In this document: positions 1 to 9,120 of the stretch, one piece after another
Numbering within the stretch: the stretch's first letter is position 1
Layout of the letters: every line of letters starts with the position of its first letter
Assembly: GCA_025356275.1 (NCBI GenBank)
Contig: JANXUK010000121.1
Location: forward strand, 1-64,000
Length of the DNA: 64,000 nucleotides
Source: Sphingomonadales bacterium
Lineage (GTDB): Bacteria; Pseudomonadota; Alphaproteobacteria; Sphingomonadales; Sphingomonadaceae
Direction: 5' to 3'
Made by a program: the position numbers and the translations under genes
Notes under the pieces: generated by a model
The model's database searches: none
Seen by the model: the letters and a program-made list of their open reading frames with translations, nothing else
What the model was told of the DNA's origin: nothing

Positions 1-147
1 GGGCCAGAACCCTCAGGCTCTCTTGACTATGTTGTATCGTTCGACGGACTGCCTCAGTCGTGCGGGCGCTCCCGTGTAGAATCTGTCCCATAGTGCATCC
101 TTCCATTGCTGCATGGATAATGCACCATCAAATGCCGGGACTAAACA
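1..147 (-). mobile_element. IS481-family insertion sequence, end of element, truncated by the window edge; encodes the N-terminus of a transposase (start codon about position 91: MGQILHGSARTTEAVRRTIQHSQESLRVLA...)
   Basis: Minus-strand translation of 91..1 matches the familiar IS481-type transposase N-terminus; the element end reads TGTTTAGTCCCGGCATTTGATGGTGCA and abuts GCTAGG, fitting the NCTAGN target described for IS481. Confidence 0.8.
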
Positions 148-148
148 G

Positions 149-1051
149 CTAGGCCCTAAGACCAGCGCGCCGGGCCTTGGCCTCCATCGCCACCATCAGG
201 CTCCCCGCCCCTTCCGCGCCTCGCCACAGATCGTCGCGGGCGGGGTCATCCAGCGCGACCGAGGCCAGCGCGTCCCACGCGTGCAACCGCATCCGGTCGC
301 TGGGGTGGTGGCGCGCGAAGCGGTGCGCGAGGTCCAGCGCTTCCGCGCCGCCAAGCCCTACCGCGATGCGCAGGAAGGTCTCGCTGGAGCCGGGGGTGAG
401 GATTTTCGCCACCTGATCGCGCTCGACATCGAACTGGTACTGATCGAGCCAGCCCTGCCCGGTGCCGGTGTGCATAATGTTGAGCGAGACCGAAAGCGCA
501 TCGGCCGGCCCCTGCGCGTGGACATCGCGGTGCGCGCGGTACAACATCAGACGCCCGGGTTCGAGGCGCTCGCGGCTGGCGAAACGCAGGCCGGCGGTCT
601 CGCCCTGCCAGCCATGGACGTCCTCATAATCGAACTCGTAATAATCGCTCCAATAGCCGGGACCGAAATAGCCCAGCGTCAGGAAATTGAAATTATGGTC
701 ATGCGGCAGGCCATAGACGAAGGCCTCCGACCCGCTGGCGCGCATCATATGCTCGCCGGGGCTGGGCCAGATATTGGCGCGCAGGAAGCACTTGCCGGTG
801 TCGGGCCGGGCCAGCATGATGACCTCCGGGCCGTAGGAATTATCAGTCTGAAGGTCGCGGTTGCCGCGGGCCAGCTCGGCCACCACCATATCGCCCAGAA
901 ATTGCGCATCATTGCCCAGCCGGCGCAGCATCAGCGCGGCATGGGCCAGGCTGTCCTCGTCGGCCGGGTCGAAACCGCGTGAGGCCATCGCGTCGGTACA
1001 TTCGGCCAGACCGATCACCGCATCATCAGCCAGTTCGATCACGCGGGGCAT
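149..1051 (-). CDS. Unknown protein with cupin-like histidine motif (PHDHNFNF...HRDVH) and helical C-terminus
   Basis: ORF track 300 aa; overlaps the upstream gene by 13 nt; stop codon lies in the CTAG at the IS end. Confidence 0.65.
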   Translation of the reverse strand: MPRVIELADDAVIGLAECTDAMASRGFDPADEDSLAHAALMLRRLGNDAQFLGDMVVAELARGNRDLQTDNSYGPEVIMLARPDTGKCFLRANIWPSPGEHMMRASGSEAFVYGLPHDHNFNFLTLGYFGPGYWSDYYEFDYEDVHGWQGETAGLRFASRERLEPGRLMLYRAHRDVHAQGPADALSVSLNIMHTGTGQGWLDQYQFDVERDQVAKILTPGSSETFLRIAVGLGGAEALDLAHRFARHHPSDRMRLHAWDALASVALDDPARDDLWRGAEGAGSLMVAMEAKARRAGLRA

Positions 1052-2034
1052 GGGGTCAGCGCTTTCAATTGCGGATAGGCCTCAATCAATTGCGCCACCA
1101 ACGCCCCGGCATTGCCCGCCAGCGGGTCGGCAGGCGCGGCGGCCACGGCGCTCAGCGCGGCAAAGCCCGCGGCGGTGTCGAGCGCGAGACATTCGCGCAA
1201 CGCCTGCCAGCGCAACCCATCGCCGCCCGCGCCCGCTGCATCATTACCCTGCCCTATTTCGGCCAGCACCGGCGCGGCATCGCTGCGCCCCATCCGGCCG
1301 AGCAGCGTCACCATCAGCTCACGCCGGCTGTCAACGGCGGTGCCGGCGGCGAGATGGACCAGCGCGCCGCTCGTCAGATCAACTTCGCGCACCGGCCCGG
1401 CATTGGCCTGGCGGCGCTGAAGCGTCAGGGTAACGTAACAGTCATTGATGGCGCGATAGAGCAGGGCCTGATCCCAACAGTGGCGGCTCAGTATCTGACC
1501 CGGCGCCAGATGGATGGTGCGGCGGTCTGGCGGCATGCTCGTCGCGCCGGGCGCCGGCGCATGGGTCAGCAGGTCGGCGGCGGCGCTGCCCGCCAGCACT
1601 TGGTCCCAGGATTCGATCGGGCGAAACGCGGCAGTGACCGGCGGCGGCGCAGCGGCCAACGCTGCCCCGTCCATCGCCATCAGGCTGAGCGTGACATTGC
1701 CGTGCTGCGCCAGCAGCAGCGTCGACACCGTGCCATTGGTGAAATAGCGCAGCGGCACATGGCCCAGCGGATGCTCCGCCAACCCGGTCAGCATCGCTTT
1801 GACAAAGCCGTCCACCAGCGCGCGGGCGGCATTGCTGCCGGGCTTGAACAATCGGCCCAGTGCCGGGCAATCACCCAGCGCCGCGCCTGCATCGAACGCT
1901 GCGATCTCGGCACGGATGGCGGCGGTGACGGTGTCTTGCTGCCACCCGGCCAGCCGCGCGCCCAGCGCCGCTTGCGCCAGACGCTGCGGCGTGTCGTCAC
2001 CCCGCAGCGCGGCGATCTCCGGACGGAGGATCAC
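1039..2034 (-). CDS. Unknown protein, probable distant relative of the 149..1051 product
   Basis: ORF 331 aa; shares an LxPGxxLxxxH/LYRAxxD-like central segment and helical C-terminus by eye. Confidence 0.6.
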   Translation of the reverse strand: MILRPEIAALRGDDTPQRLAQAALGARLAGWQQDTVTAAIRAEIAAFDAGAALGDCPALGRLFKPGSNAARALVDGFVKAMLTGLAEHPLGHVPLRYFTNGTVSTLLLAQHGNVTLSLMAMDGAALAAAPPPVTAAFRPIESWDQVLAGSAAADLLTHAPAPGATSMPPDRRTIHLAPGQILSRHCWDQALLYRAINDCYVTLTLQRRQANAGPVREVDLTSGALVHLAAGTAVDSRRELMVTLLGRMGRSDAAPVLAEIGQGNDAAGAGGDGLRWQALRECLALDTAAGFAALSAVAAAPADPLAGNAGALVAQLIEAYPQLKALTPCPA

Positions 2035-2066
2035 GGGATTTTACGCCGGACAGGCATCGCGCGCGA

Positions 2067-2213
2067 TCAGCCCAGATCGTACAGAAAGACCATGACGATA
2101 ATCAGCCGGTCATCCGAACCAATCGCTGCCGAGGCGTAGCGCTGGCTGCCGAAAATGCCGGTCATGGTGGGAAGGTCGGGAAGCGTTTCGAGTGCGATTT
2201 TGGGGAGTTCCAT
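2067..2213 (-). CDS. 48-aa peptide MELPKIALETLPDLPTMTGIFGSQRYASAAIGSDDRLIIVMVFLYDLG, candidate small peptide or precursor
   Basis: Manual translation; AAAGGG upstream of ATG; 33 nt before the 1039..2034 gene; too short for the ORF track. Confidence 0.55.
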   Translation of the reverse strand: MELPKIALETLPDLPTMTGIFGSQRYASAAIGSDDRLIIVMVFLYDLG

Positions 2214-2326
2214 AAAGGTGCCCTTTGTTGGACGCAGGGCATCATGCCCCGCCCCGCAATGATCGGTGGCGGGGGCTCTTGTTGAAATTAAAACTTGTTA
2301 ACGATGTTTGCGGCGGGCGCGGGCGA

Positions 2327-3127
2327 TCATGCCGGCTGACGCACCACTACCCACTGCTTGGTCAGCGTCCCAGCGCCGAAGGTTTCGCCCCGCGCGAGGC
2401 AAAGCCGGGCGGCATCGGCGCGGGCGCGAACCAGCACCGCTTGCGGCACGCCGGGTTCATGCGCGATCCCGTCGGCGGTGCCGAGCAGGCGAGCCTCGCG
2501 CAGGGTCAGGTCGTCAGGATCGGCGGAGCGCAGGTGGATTTCGGTGGGGGCCGTCGGCGCCGCGCCGGTGAGCCTCGCCGCCAGCCATGCCGCTACGCGC
2601 TCGCCGCCGCCCGCCGCCAGCGGATCAAGCGCACCCCGTTCGCTCAGCGCGATGTCAAGCGCGCGGCGCCGCGTCGCGGGGTCGGGGAATCGAGCGCGCA
2701 GGGGCGTGCGCGCCTCATACAAAGCCTGCGCCAAGGTGCCGAGGCCGGGCGGCAGCAGCGCCTCCAACCGCAAGCGCAGCGCCTTGGCCAGCCCCGCCGA
2801 GGCGCCGCCGGTGCCTACCGCGATCAGCACCGGGCTACGCTCCAGCAACGACGGCACCGTGAAGTCGCACAAAGCCGGACGGTCAGCGCAATTGACCAGA
2901 ATGCCGACAGCGCGCAGCTTTGCGGCAGCAGCCTCGGCTTCGGCATCATCCTCACAGGCGACGAAGCCAAGCCGCGCGCCTGCCGCCAGGCCCTCACTGA
3001 TGTCGGTCACCACCCGGCCCCCGGCGCGCTCTACCAGCCGCGCTTTGGCCGCCGCCGCCTCGCCCTCGCCGACCACGATCACCGCCTGGCCGGCGATGCG
3101 GTGGAACAGCGGGAGCGCGGGGAGCAT
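2327..3127 (-). CDS. Siroheme synthase N-terminal domain protein (precorrin-2 dehydrogenase/sirohydrochlorin ferrochelatase-like)
   Basis: MLPALPLFHRIAGQAVIVVGEGEAAAAKARLVERAGG resembles CysG/Met8 Rossmann N-terminus; abuts lysA. Confidence 0.75.
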   Translation of the reverse strand: MLPALPLFHRIAGQAVIVVGEGEAAAAKARLVERAGGRVVTDISEGLAAGARLGFVACEDDAEAEAAAAKLRAVGILVNCADRPALCDFTVPSLLERSPVLIAVGTGGASAGLAKALRLRLEALLPPGLGTLAQALYEARTPLRARFPDPATRRRALDIALSERGALDPLAAGGGERVAAWLAARLTGAAPTAPTEIHLRSADPDDLTLREARLLGTADGIAHEPGVPQAVLVRARADAARLCLARGETFGAGTLTKQWVVVRQPA

Positions 3128-4386
3128 CAGGCCAGCCAGTCCGGCACATGCTCTGCGGCAAGGATCGCGGCGGGGGCGATGCGTTCAGCCACCACCGCCC
3201 AGCGCGCGCCGCTGACCATCACCTCGGGCACCAGCGACCGGCTGTTGTAGGTGGAGGCCATCGTCGCCCCGTAAGCCCCCGCGGTGCGGAACGCGGCGAG
3301 GTCGCCCGGCACCAGCGCGTCGATATCGCGCGCCATGGCGAATGTGTCGGAGCTTTCGCAGATCGGACCGACGATGTTGGCGGTCATCCGCTGGCCGGTC
3401 GGCTCGGCGGCGACGAAATCGTGCCAGGCGTCATAGAGCGCGGGGCGGGCCAGGTCGTTCATCGCCGCATCGACGATGACGAAGGGATTACCGGCGCCGG
3501 GCTTGACCCGGATCACCCGCGTCAGCAGCACCCCGGCGTTGCCGGCGATGACGCGGCCAGGCTCGAACATCAGCGCCGCGTCCCAATCGGCGGTGATCCG
3601 CGCGACCATGGCGCCGTATTCGGCGGGGCTGGGGGTGATCTCGCCCGCCTTGTAGGGCACGCCCACACCGCCACCGAGATCCATATGCGTGACGTTGTGA
3701 CCATCGGCGCGGATGGCGCGCATCAAATCGCCGAGGCGCGTGAACGCACGTTCCAGCGGGGCCAGACTGGCCAGCTGGCTGCCGATATGCACCGCAAGCC
3801 CGCGCATATTGAGGCCCGGAAGCCCCGCCAGCCGGGCGTAAATCGCGGCGGCGCGGTCGAAGGGCACGCCGAATTTGTTCTCCGCCTTGCCGGTCGAGAT
3901 TTTGCCATGGGTGCCGGCATCGACATCGGGATTGACCCGCAGCGCGGCGCTGGCCGTGCGGCCCCTGCTATGCGCGATCGCGGCCAGTTCGACGCCTTCT
4001 TCCTCGCTTTCGAGGTTGAACTGCCCGATCCCGACCTCCAGCGCGCGGGCCATTTCGGCGGCATCCTTGCCCACGCCCGAGAACACGATGTCGGCAGGCG
4101 CCATGCCGGCGGCCAATGCCCGCTCCAGCTCACCGCCCGAGACGACATCGGCGCCGTAGCCCTCACCCGCCAGCACCTTGAGCACCGCAAGGTTGGGGTT
4201 GGCCTTGACCGCAAAGGCCAGATGCGGGCTGTTGACGCCGCTCAGCCCCTCACGGAACACCCGGGCGTGGCGCACCAAAGTGGCCTGCGAATAGACATAG
4301 GCCGGGGTGCCGATCGCAGCAGCGATGGCGGGCAGCGGCACGTCCTCGGCGTGGAGCACGCCCTGCCGGTATGCGAAATGATCCAT
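3127..4386 (-). CDS. lysA: Diaminopimelate decarboxylase
   Basis: AFAVKANPNLAVLKVLAGEGYGADVVSGGEL, HIGSQ, DLGGGVGVPY, EPGR and CESSDTFA motifs. Confidence 0.95.
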   Translation of the reverse strand: MDHFAYRQGVLHAEDVPLPAIAAAIGTPAYVYSQATLVRHARVFREGLSGVNSPHLAFAVKANPNLAVLKVLAGEGYGADVVSGGELERALAAGMAPADIVFSGVGKDAAEMARALEVGIGQFNLESEEEGVELAAIAHSRGRTASAALRVNPDVDAGTHGKISTGKAENKFGVPFDRAAAIYARLAGLPGLNMRGLAVHIGSQLASLAPLERAFTRLGDLMRAIRADGHNVTHMDLGGGVGVPYKAGEITPSPAEYGAMVARITADWDAALMFEPGRVIAGNAGVLLTRVIRVKPGAGNPFVIVDAAMNDLARPALYDAWHDFVAAEPTGQRMTANIVGPICESSDTFAMARDIDALVPGDLAAFRTAGAYGATMASTYNSRSLVPEVMVSGARWAVVAERIAPAAILAAEHVPDWLA

Positions 4387-4446
4387 GGTGGCCGGAGCCC
4401 TTTGCGTTGATTGGGTCGGGGGAGCAGCGCGCCTATGTGGGCGCGC

Positions 4447-4716
4447 CTATTCTTTGGGAGGAAGGTCGAAAGGGTCGTCGGTACGCTCCTCGGACCTTTC
4501 GCGCAGCTCGACACTGCGGTTGGGGCGGGCCTGTTGGCTGGGGGCGAGCAGATCGCGCGCAGTCGGCTGTGTATCGCGGCCCACTGGCGCCACCGGCAAT
4601 TGCTGACCGACGCGCGGTTTCAGCTCGGCGCGCGATCCGCAGCCGGACAGCATCAGCGTCAGGGCGAGTGCCGGGGCCAGCGCGAGGATCAGGGCAGCGG
4701 GCGGCAACGAACGCAT
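4447..4716 (-). CDS. Small lipoprotein (LptM/YifL-like position)
   Basis: MRSLPPAALILALAPALALTLMLSGCGSRAELK with lipobox LSGC; lies between argH and lysA. Confidence 0.7.
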   Translation of the reverse strand: MRSLPPAALILALAPALALTLMLSGCGSRAELKPRVGQQLPVAPVGRDTQPTARDLLAPSQQARPNRSVELRERSEERTDDPFDLPPKE

Positions 4717-4720
4717 GCGG

Positions 4721-6094
4721 TCACTCCATGCCCAGCGCGGCGCGCGCGTCGGCAACACGCAACTGTACCTGCGCCGGCGCGGTTCCGCCATAGCTGGCGC
4801 GCGCCGCCACCGATGCCTCGACCGACAGCGCGGCAAACACCCGCGCGTCGATGCGCCGATCGATGGCTTGCAGCTCGGCCAGCGGCAGTTGATCGAGCGC
4901 GACTCCCCGCCCCTCGGCCAGCCGCACCGCGCTGCCGGTGATATGGTGCGCCTCGCGGAAGGGGATGCCGGCCTGACGCACCAGCCAGTCGGCCAGATCG
5001 GTCGCGGTGGCATAGCCAAGCTCGGCGGCGGCGCGCATCCGGGCGGTGCGGAAGGTGGCGCCCGCCACCATGCCCTCCATCGCCGCCAGGCACAGCGTCA
5101 GCAGCCCGGCGGCCTCGAACACCGGCGGCTTGTCGTCCTGCATGTCCTTGGAATAGGCCAAGGGCAGCCCTTTCATCGTGATCATCAGCGAGGTTAGCGC
5201 GCCGATGATCCGCCCCGAATGGCCGCGCACGAGCTCGGCGGCGTCGGGGTTCTTCTTTTGCGGCATGATACTGCTGCCGGTCGACAGCGCATCGGGCAGC
5301 GCAATGAAGCCGAATGGCTGCGACGCCCAGATGATGAACTCCTCGGCCAGCCGTGACAGGTGCAGCGCGGTCTGGGCGGCGGCCATCAGGTAATCGAGCG
5401 CGAAATCACGGTCGGACACCGAATCAAGGCTGTTGGCGGTGGGTGCGGCGAAACCCAGCGCGGCGGCGGTGGCGTGGCGGTCGATCGGAAAGCCGGTGCC
5501 GGCCAGCGCGGCGGCCCCGAGCGGGCACAGGTTCATCCGCTCGCGCGCGGCGGCGAACCGCGATATGTCGCGCGCGGCCATCTCGTAATAGGCCATCAGG
5601 TGGTGGCCGAGCGTGACGGGCTGCGCGACTTGCAAATGCGTGAAGCCGGGCATGATGCTGGCGGCATGTTCGCCGGCGCGGGTAACCAGCGCGCGTTGCA
5701 ATGCCGCGAGGCCAGCCTCCGCCTCGGCGCAGGCGGCGCGTACCCACAGGCGGAAGTCGGTGGCGACCTGATCGTTGCGGCTCCGCGCGGTGTGGAGCCG
5801 GCCGGCGGGGGCGCCGATCAGCGCGGCCAGCCGGCTTTCGGTGGTCATGTGGATGTCTTCGAGCGCCCAATCCTCGGGCACGCCATTGGCCGCGTATTCG
5901 GCGGCGATCTGCACCAGGCCGGCGTCGATGGCGGCGGCGTCTGCGGCGCTGACGATGCCCTGCGCGCCCAGCATCGCGGCATGGGCGCGGCTGGCGGCGA
6001 TGTCCTGTCGCCACAGGGCCTTGTCGAACGGGATCGAGGCATTTATCTCGGCCATGATCGCCGAGGGCCCCTCGGCAAAGCGTCCGCCCCACAT
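4721..6094 (-). CDS. argH: Argininosuccinate lyase
   Basis: [46 protein letters not shown] signature. Confidence 0.95.
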   Translation of the reverse strand: MWGGRFAEGPSAIMAEINASIPFDKALWRQDIAASRAHAAMLGAQGIVSAADAAAIDAGLVQIAAEYAANGVPEDWALEDIHMTTESRLAALIGAPAGRLHTARSRNDQVATDFRLWVRAACAEAEAGLAALQRALVTRAGEHAASIMPGFTHLQVAQPVTLGHHLMAYYEMAARDISRFAAARERMNLCPLGAAALAGTGFPIDRHATAAALGFAAPTANSLDSVSDRDFALDYLMAAAQTALHLSRLAEEFIIWASQPFGFIALPDALSTGSSIMPQKKNPDAAELVRGHSGRIIGALTSLMITMKGLPLAYSKDMQDDKPPVFEAAGLLTLCLAAMEGMVAGATFRTARMRAAAELGYATATDLADWLVRQAGIPFREAHHITGSAVRLAEGRGVALDQLPLAELQAIDRRIDARVFAALSVEASVAARASYGGTAPAQVQLRVADARAALGME

Positions 6095-6140
6095 GGCGTT
6101 GGCGCCCGCCTCCCCACCCCCGGCCCGATTGGAACCTGCA

Positions 6141-6716
6141 ATGCTGTCACCGTCGCTCACGCGAAATATCCTTGGGGCTGGCCTGTCGCTGGTGCTGCTG
6201 GCGGCTTGCGATAGGCAAAGTGGGGCGGGCACGCAACCGCAGGCATTGGCACAGGCAACCCCAACCCCCGAAGTCAGCGCGCTGGACCGCGGCCACAAGG
6301 GCGAGGCTATGCCGGCGATCAAGCTGACCGATCCCGCCGGCAATCCGCTGGCCTTCGCGGCGCCCGCCGGCAAGCCGCTGCTGGTCAACCTGTGGGCGAC
6401 GTGGTGCGGTCCCTGCGTGACGGAGCTGCCCGCGCTGGACAAGGTGGCGGCGAGCGGGACCATAGGGGTGCTGGCGATTTCGGAGGATATGACCGCGCCG
6501 GGCAAGGTTGCGGCGTTCCTCGCGGCGCGGCATGTCGGCCATGTGACAGCGGCGCTCGATCCCGAGGGCAATGCGTCCGAAGTGTGGCAGGCCGGCACAT
6601 TGCCCACCTCAATCTATTACGACGCGCGCGGGCATGAGCTGTGGCGCAGCACCGGCGGCCGCGATTGGGGAAGTGCGGAGAGCAAGAAATTGCTGGCAGA
6701 GGGCAGCGCGCATTAG
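6141..6716 (+). CDS. TlpA-like thiol:disulfide interchange lipoprotein
   Basis: LVLLAACD lipobox; [21 protein letters not shown] thioredoxin motif. Confidence 0.88.
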   Translation: MLSPSLTRNILGAGLSLVLLAACDRQSGAGTQPQALAQATPTPEVSALDRGHKGEAMPAIKLTDPAGNPLAFAAPAGKPLLVNLWATWCGPCVTELPALDKVAASGTIGVLAISEDMTAPGKVAAFLAARHVGHVTAALDPEGNASEVWQAGTLPTSIYYDARGHELWRSTGGRDWGSAESKKLLAEGSAH

Positions 6717-6731
6717 GCAGTGTATAGGTCG

Positions 6732-6902
6732 CTAGTGGATTGATTTTGACATTCGAGTCCCGCTTGCGGCAAAGGGTGCTTTCGAATGTCAAAATCATAA
6801 AATCCACTGGAAACAATATAATATCTATTGGTTCTTAGGTTTTTGCGACATTTGCCTCTGCCCTTGCCGAAAGGGATGCAAATGTCGGAAACGAACCACC
6901 AA
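6732..6902. repeat. Bipartite palindromic intergenic element, copy A (hairpins 6732..6810 and 6835..6902)
   Basis: CTAGTGGATTGATTTTGACATTCGA...TCGAATGTCAAAATCATAAAATCCACTGG plus a second hairpin GACATTTGC...GCAAATGTC. Confidence 0.85.
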
Positions 6903-6970
6903 GGGCTATCCCCAAGCTTGACGTCGCCGCACAACGCCTGCTAAGCTAAATTAAGGACAGGAATTTGGAA

Positions 6971-7132
6971 ATGACCATCATGAATGTGACCGAAATACCG
7001 ACCACCACCGAACGCAAACCGTGGACCACCCCGCGCGTGATTACCGCGCAGGCGGCGGACACTGTTGAGGTCAAGGGTACCGCTGGCAGCGACAATCATT
7101 ACAGTCTCTCCACCGTGCTCGGTCCGTCGTAA
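6971..7132 (+). CDS. Candidate RiPP precursor 1 (53 aa): MTIMNVTEIPTTTERKPWTTPRVITAQAADTVEVKGTAGSDNHYSLSTVLGPS
   Basis: Manual translation; leader nearly identical to a second 53-aa ORF 462 bp downstream, core divergent. Confidence 0.7.
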   Translation: MTIMNVTEIPTTTERKPWTTPRVITAQAADTVEVKGTAGSDNHYSLSTVLGPS

Positions 7133-7158
7133 GCAGCCGCGATACGTAGACCGACGTT

Positions 7159-7280
7159 GACGGCGCCGCGCGCCGTCAGGGGCTGTGCGTCCCGCGCACA
7201 GCCCGCAGGACTTGTGCGCTCCGCGCACAGCGGTCAGGACTTGTGCGCTCCGCGCACAGCGGTCAGGACTTGTGCGCTGG
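7159..7280. repeat. GC-rich hairpin array: GACGGCGCCGCGCGCCGTC followed by 29-nt units GGACTTGTGCGCTCCGCGCACAGCGGTCA
   Basis: Palindromes TGTGCGCTCCGCGCACA at 7213..7229 and 7242..7258, partial third unit. Confidence 0.85.
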
Positions 7281-7432
7281 AAAAAATGCGACACTATCGC
7301 CTTTCAGGCGGTCTCATTTTTTCCGAGAATACAGGGATAGCAGCCGAGTCTGTGGCTGAAGCCAGTATCCGACCGAAGTCGGAGGGGTTCCTCCCCGGTA
7401 GAGGACTCTAAGTGAAGGGCGCTAATTTCGAA

Positions 7433-7594
7433 ATGACCATCATGAATGTGACCGTAATACCGACCACCACCGAACGCAAACCGTGGACCACCCCGCGCGT
7501 GATTACCGCGCAGGCGGCGGGCACTGTTGAGGCCAAGTTTGTCTCTACCGCCGAACAACATACCTCTTCCTCCGCCGCGGTCGGTCCGTCGTAA
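7433..7594 (+). CDS. Candidate RiPP precursor 2 (53 aa): MTIMNVTVIPTTTERKPWTTPRVITAQAAGTVEAKFVSTAEQHTSSSAAVGPS
   Basis: Listed in the ORF track from a GTG at 7412; the ATG at 7433 matches precursor 1. Confidence 0.7.
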   Translation: MTIMNVTVIPTTTERKPWTTPRVITAQAAGTVEAKFVSTAEQHTSSSAAVGPS

Positions 7595-7620
7595 GCAGCC
7601 GCGATACGTAGACCGACGTT

Positions 7621-7690
7621 GACGGCGCCGCGCGCCGTCAGGACTTGTGCGCTCCGCGCACAGCCGTTAGGACTTGTGCGCTCCGCGCAC
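7621..7690. repeat. Second copy of the GC-rich hairpin array (GACGGCGCCGCGCGCCGTC plus two TGTGCGCTCCGCGCAC hairpins)
   Basis: Direct comparison with 7159..7280. Confidence 0.85.
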
Positions 7691-7691
7691 G

Positions 7692-9062
7692 CTAGGCCAG
7701 CACTTTGCCGGGGTTCATCAGCCCCGCCGGATCGAGCGCAACCTTCAGCCGCCGCATCAGCGCGATCTCCGCCGGGCTGCGGCACAGGTGCAGGAAATCG
7801 CGCTTGTGCAGCCCGATGCCATGCTCCGCCGAGATCGAGCCGGCGTGGTCGCGGGTGATCTCATACACCGCCACTTCAACCGCATGTGCGTCGGCATCGG
7901 CATAATTGCCGGTGACCAGATGGATATTGCCATCGCAGACATGGCCGAAGACGATGGTCGCGATCCCTGGCCAGCGTGCAGCCAGTCTGACTCGCATATC
8001 CTGAACGAAGGCGTGGATGTCGGAGGTGGCGAAGCTGAGGTCGAAATTACCGACCGGGCTCATCCCCATCACGATCTCGCCGCCGAAATCGCGTATGCCC
8101 CAGATGGCCCTGGCCTGCTCCAGCGACTGCGCCAGCACCGCTTCCTGCACCAGGCCGCGCGCCAGCGCCGCCTCAAGAAATGCCGCCATTTGCGCGTCCG
8201 CGCTGGCATCGCCGGTGGATAGCTCGACCAGTGCATAGGCCCCCGCACCCGCCGGCAAGGGGGGCGTCCGGGCTTTGCCGGCGACGGCGCGGATGTAAAA
8301 CTCACCCCACATCACCTCGAACGCCGACAGCGCCTCGCCCAGCATTTCGCGCGCCAGACCCAGATACGCCTCCACCGCCGGATAATCGGCAAAGCTGGCC
8401 AGCGACAGCGCGGTGGCGGCGGGCGCGGGAAACAGGCGCAGCACGGCGCGGGTAATGATGCCCAGCGTACCCTCACTGCCGATAAACACCTGTTTCAGAT
8501 CAAAGCCGGCGTTGTTCTTCAGCATGCGGTTCATCGACGACACCACGCTGCCATCGGCCAGCACCACCTCCAGCCCGAGGACGAGCGCGCGCGCCATGCC
8601 ATAGCGCAGCACACGGTTGCCGCCGGCGTTGGTCGAGAGGTTGCCGCCGATCTGGCAGGACCCGCGCGAGCCGATGTCGAGCGGGAACAGCAGGCCGGCA
8701 GCGTCGGCCGCCTCTTGTATAGCCTGTAACGGCACGCCGGCCTGTACCACGATCAGCTGCGACAGCGGGTCGATCTGCTCGATCGCCGCCATCCGTTCCA
8801 GCGACAGCACCAGCGCGCCCTCGCCCGGCACCACGCCGCCGGTGAGCCCGGTCAGGCCCCCTTGCGGCACGATGGGGACGCTGCGTTGGGCGCAGATCGT
8901 CACGGCCTTCGCCACCTCGGCGGTGCTGCGCGGGCGGAACAGCGCCAGCGGGCGCACATCGGCCGGCGCGCGCATCAGCCAGTCGCCGCGATATTTGTCC
9001 GGCACGTCAGGCTCGGGCGGGTTACCGGGGAAGGCGGCGATCAGGGCTTCGAGCGCGTTCAT
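7692..9062 (-). CDS. FAD-binding oxidoreductase (GlcD/D-2-hydroxyacid dehydrogenase type)
   Basis: VPIVPQGGLTGLTGG; LSTNAGGNRVLRYGMAR; AEHGIGLHKRDFL. Confidence 0.88.
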   Translation of the reverse strand: MNALEALIAAFPGNPPEPDVPDKYRGDWLMRAPADVRPLALFRPRSTAEVAKAVTICAQRSVPIVPQGGLTGLTGGVVPGEGALVLSLERMAAIEQIDPLSQLIVVQAGVPLQAIQEAADAAGLLFPLDIGSRGSCQIGGNLSTNAGGNRVLRYGMARALVLGLEVVLADGSVVSSMNRMLKNNAGFDLKQVFIGSEGTLGIITRAVLRLFPAPAATALSLASFADYPAVEAYLGLAREMLGEALSAFEVMWGEFYIRAVAGKARTPPLPAGAGAYALVELSTGDASADAQMAAFLEAALARGLVQEAVLAQSLEQARAIWGIRDFGGEIVMGMSPVGNFDLSFATSDIHAFVQDMRVRLAARWPGIATIVFGHVCDGNIHLVTGNYADADAHAVEVAVYEITRDHAGSISAEHGIGLHKRDFLHLCRSPAEIALMRRLKVALDPAGLMNPGKVLA

Positions 9063-9120
9063 GGGTCTGTCCTGCAAAGGCTTGGCGCCGCGGCGGGCGG
9101 ACGGATCGGCATAACAATAA

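Noticed and set aside
6971-7594. Firm assignment of the 53-aa peptides as lasso peptides
   Set aside because: The leader only loosely fits the YxxPxLxxxGxxxxxT pattern, ring Asp/Glu placement is unclear, and no B/C maturation genes are in the window.
7159-7690. Possible CRISPR array
   Set aside because: The repeated unit is a short palindrome in direct tandem with no unique 30-40-nt spacers and no cas genes in the window.
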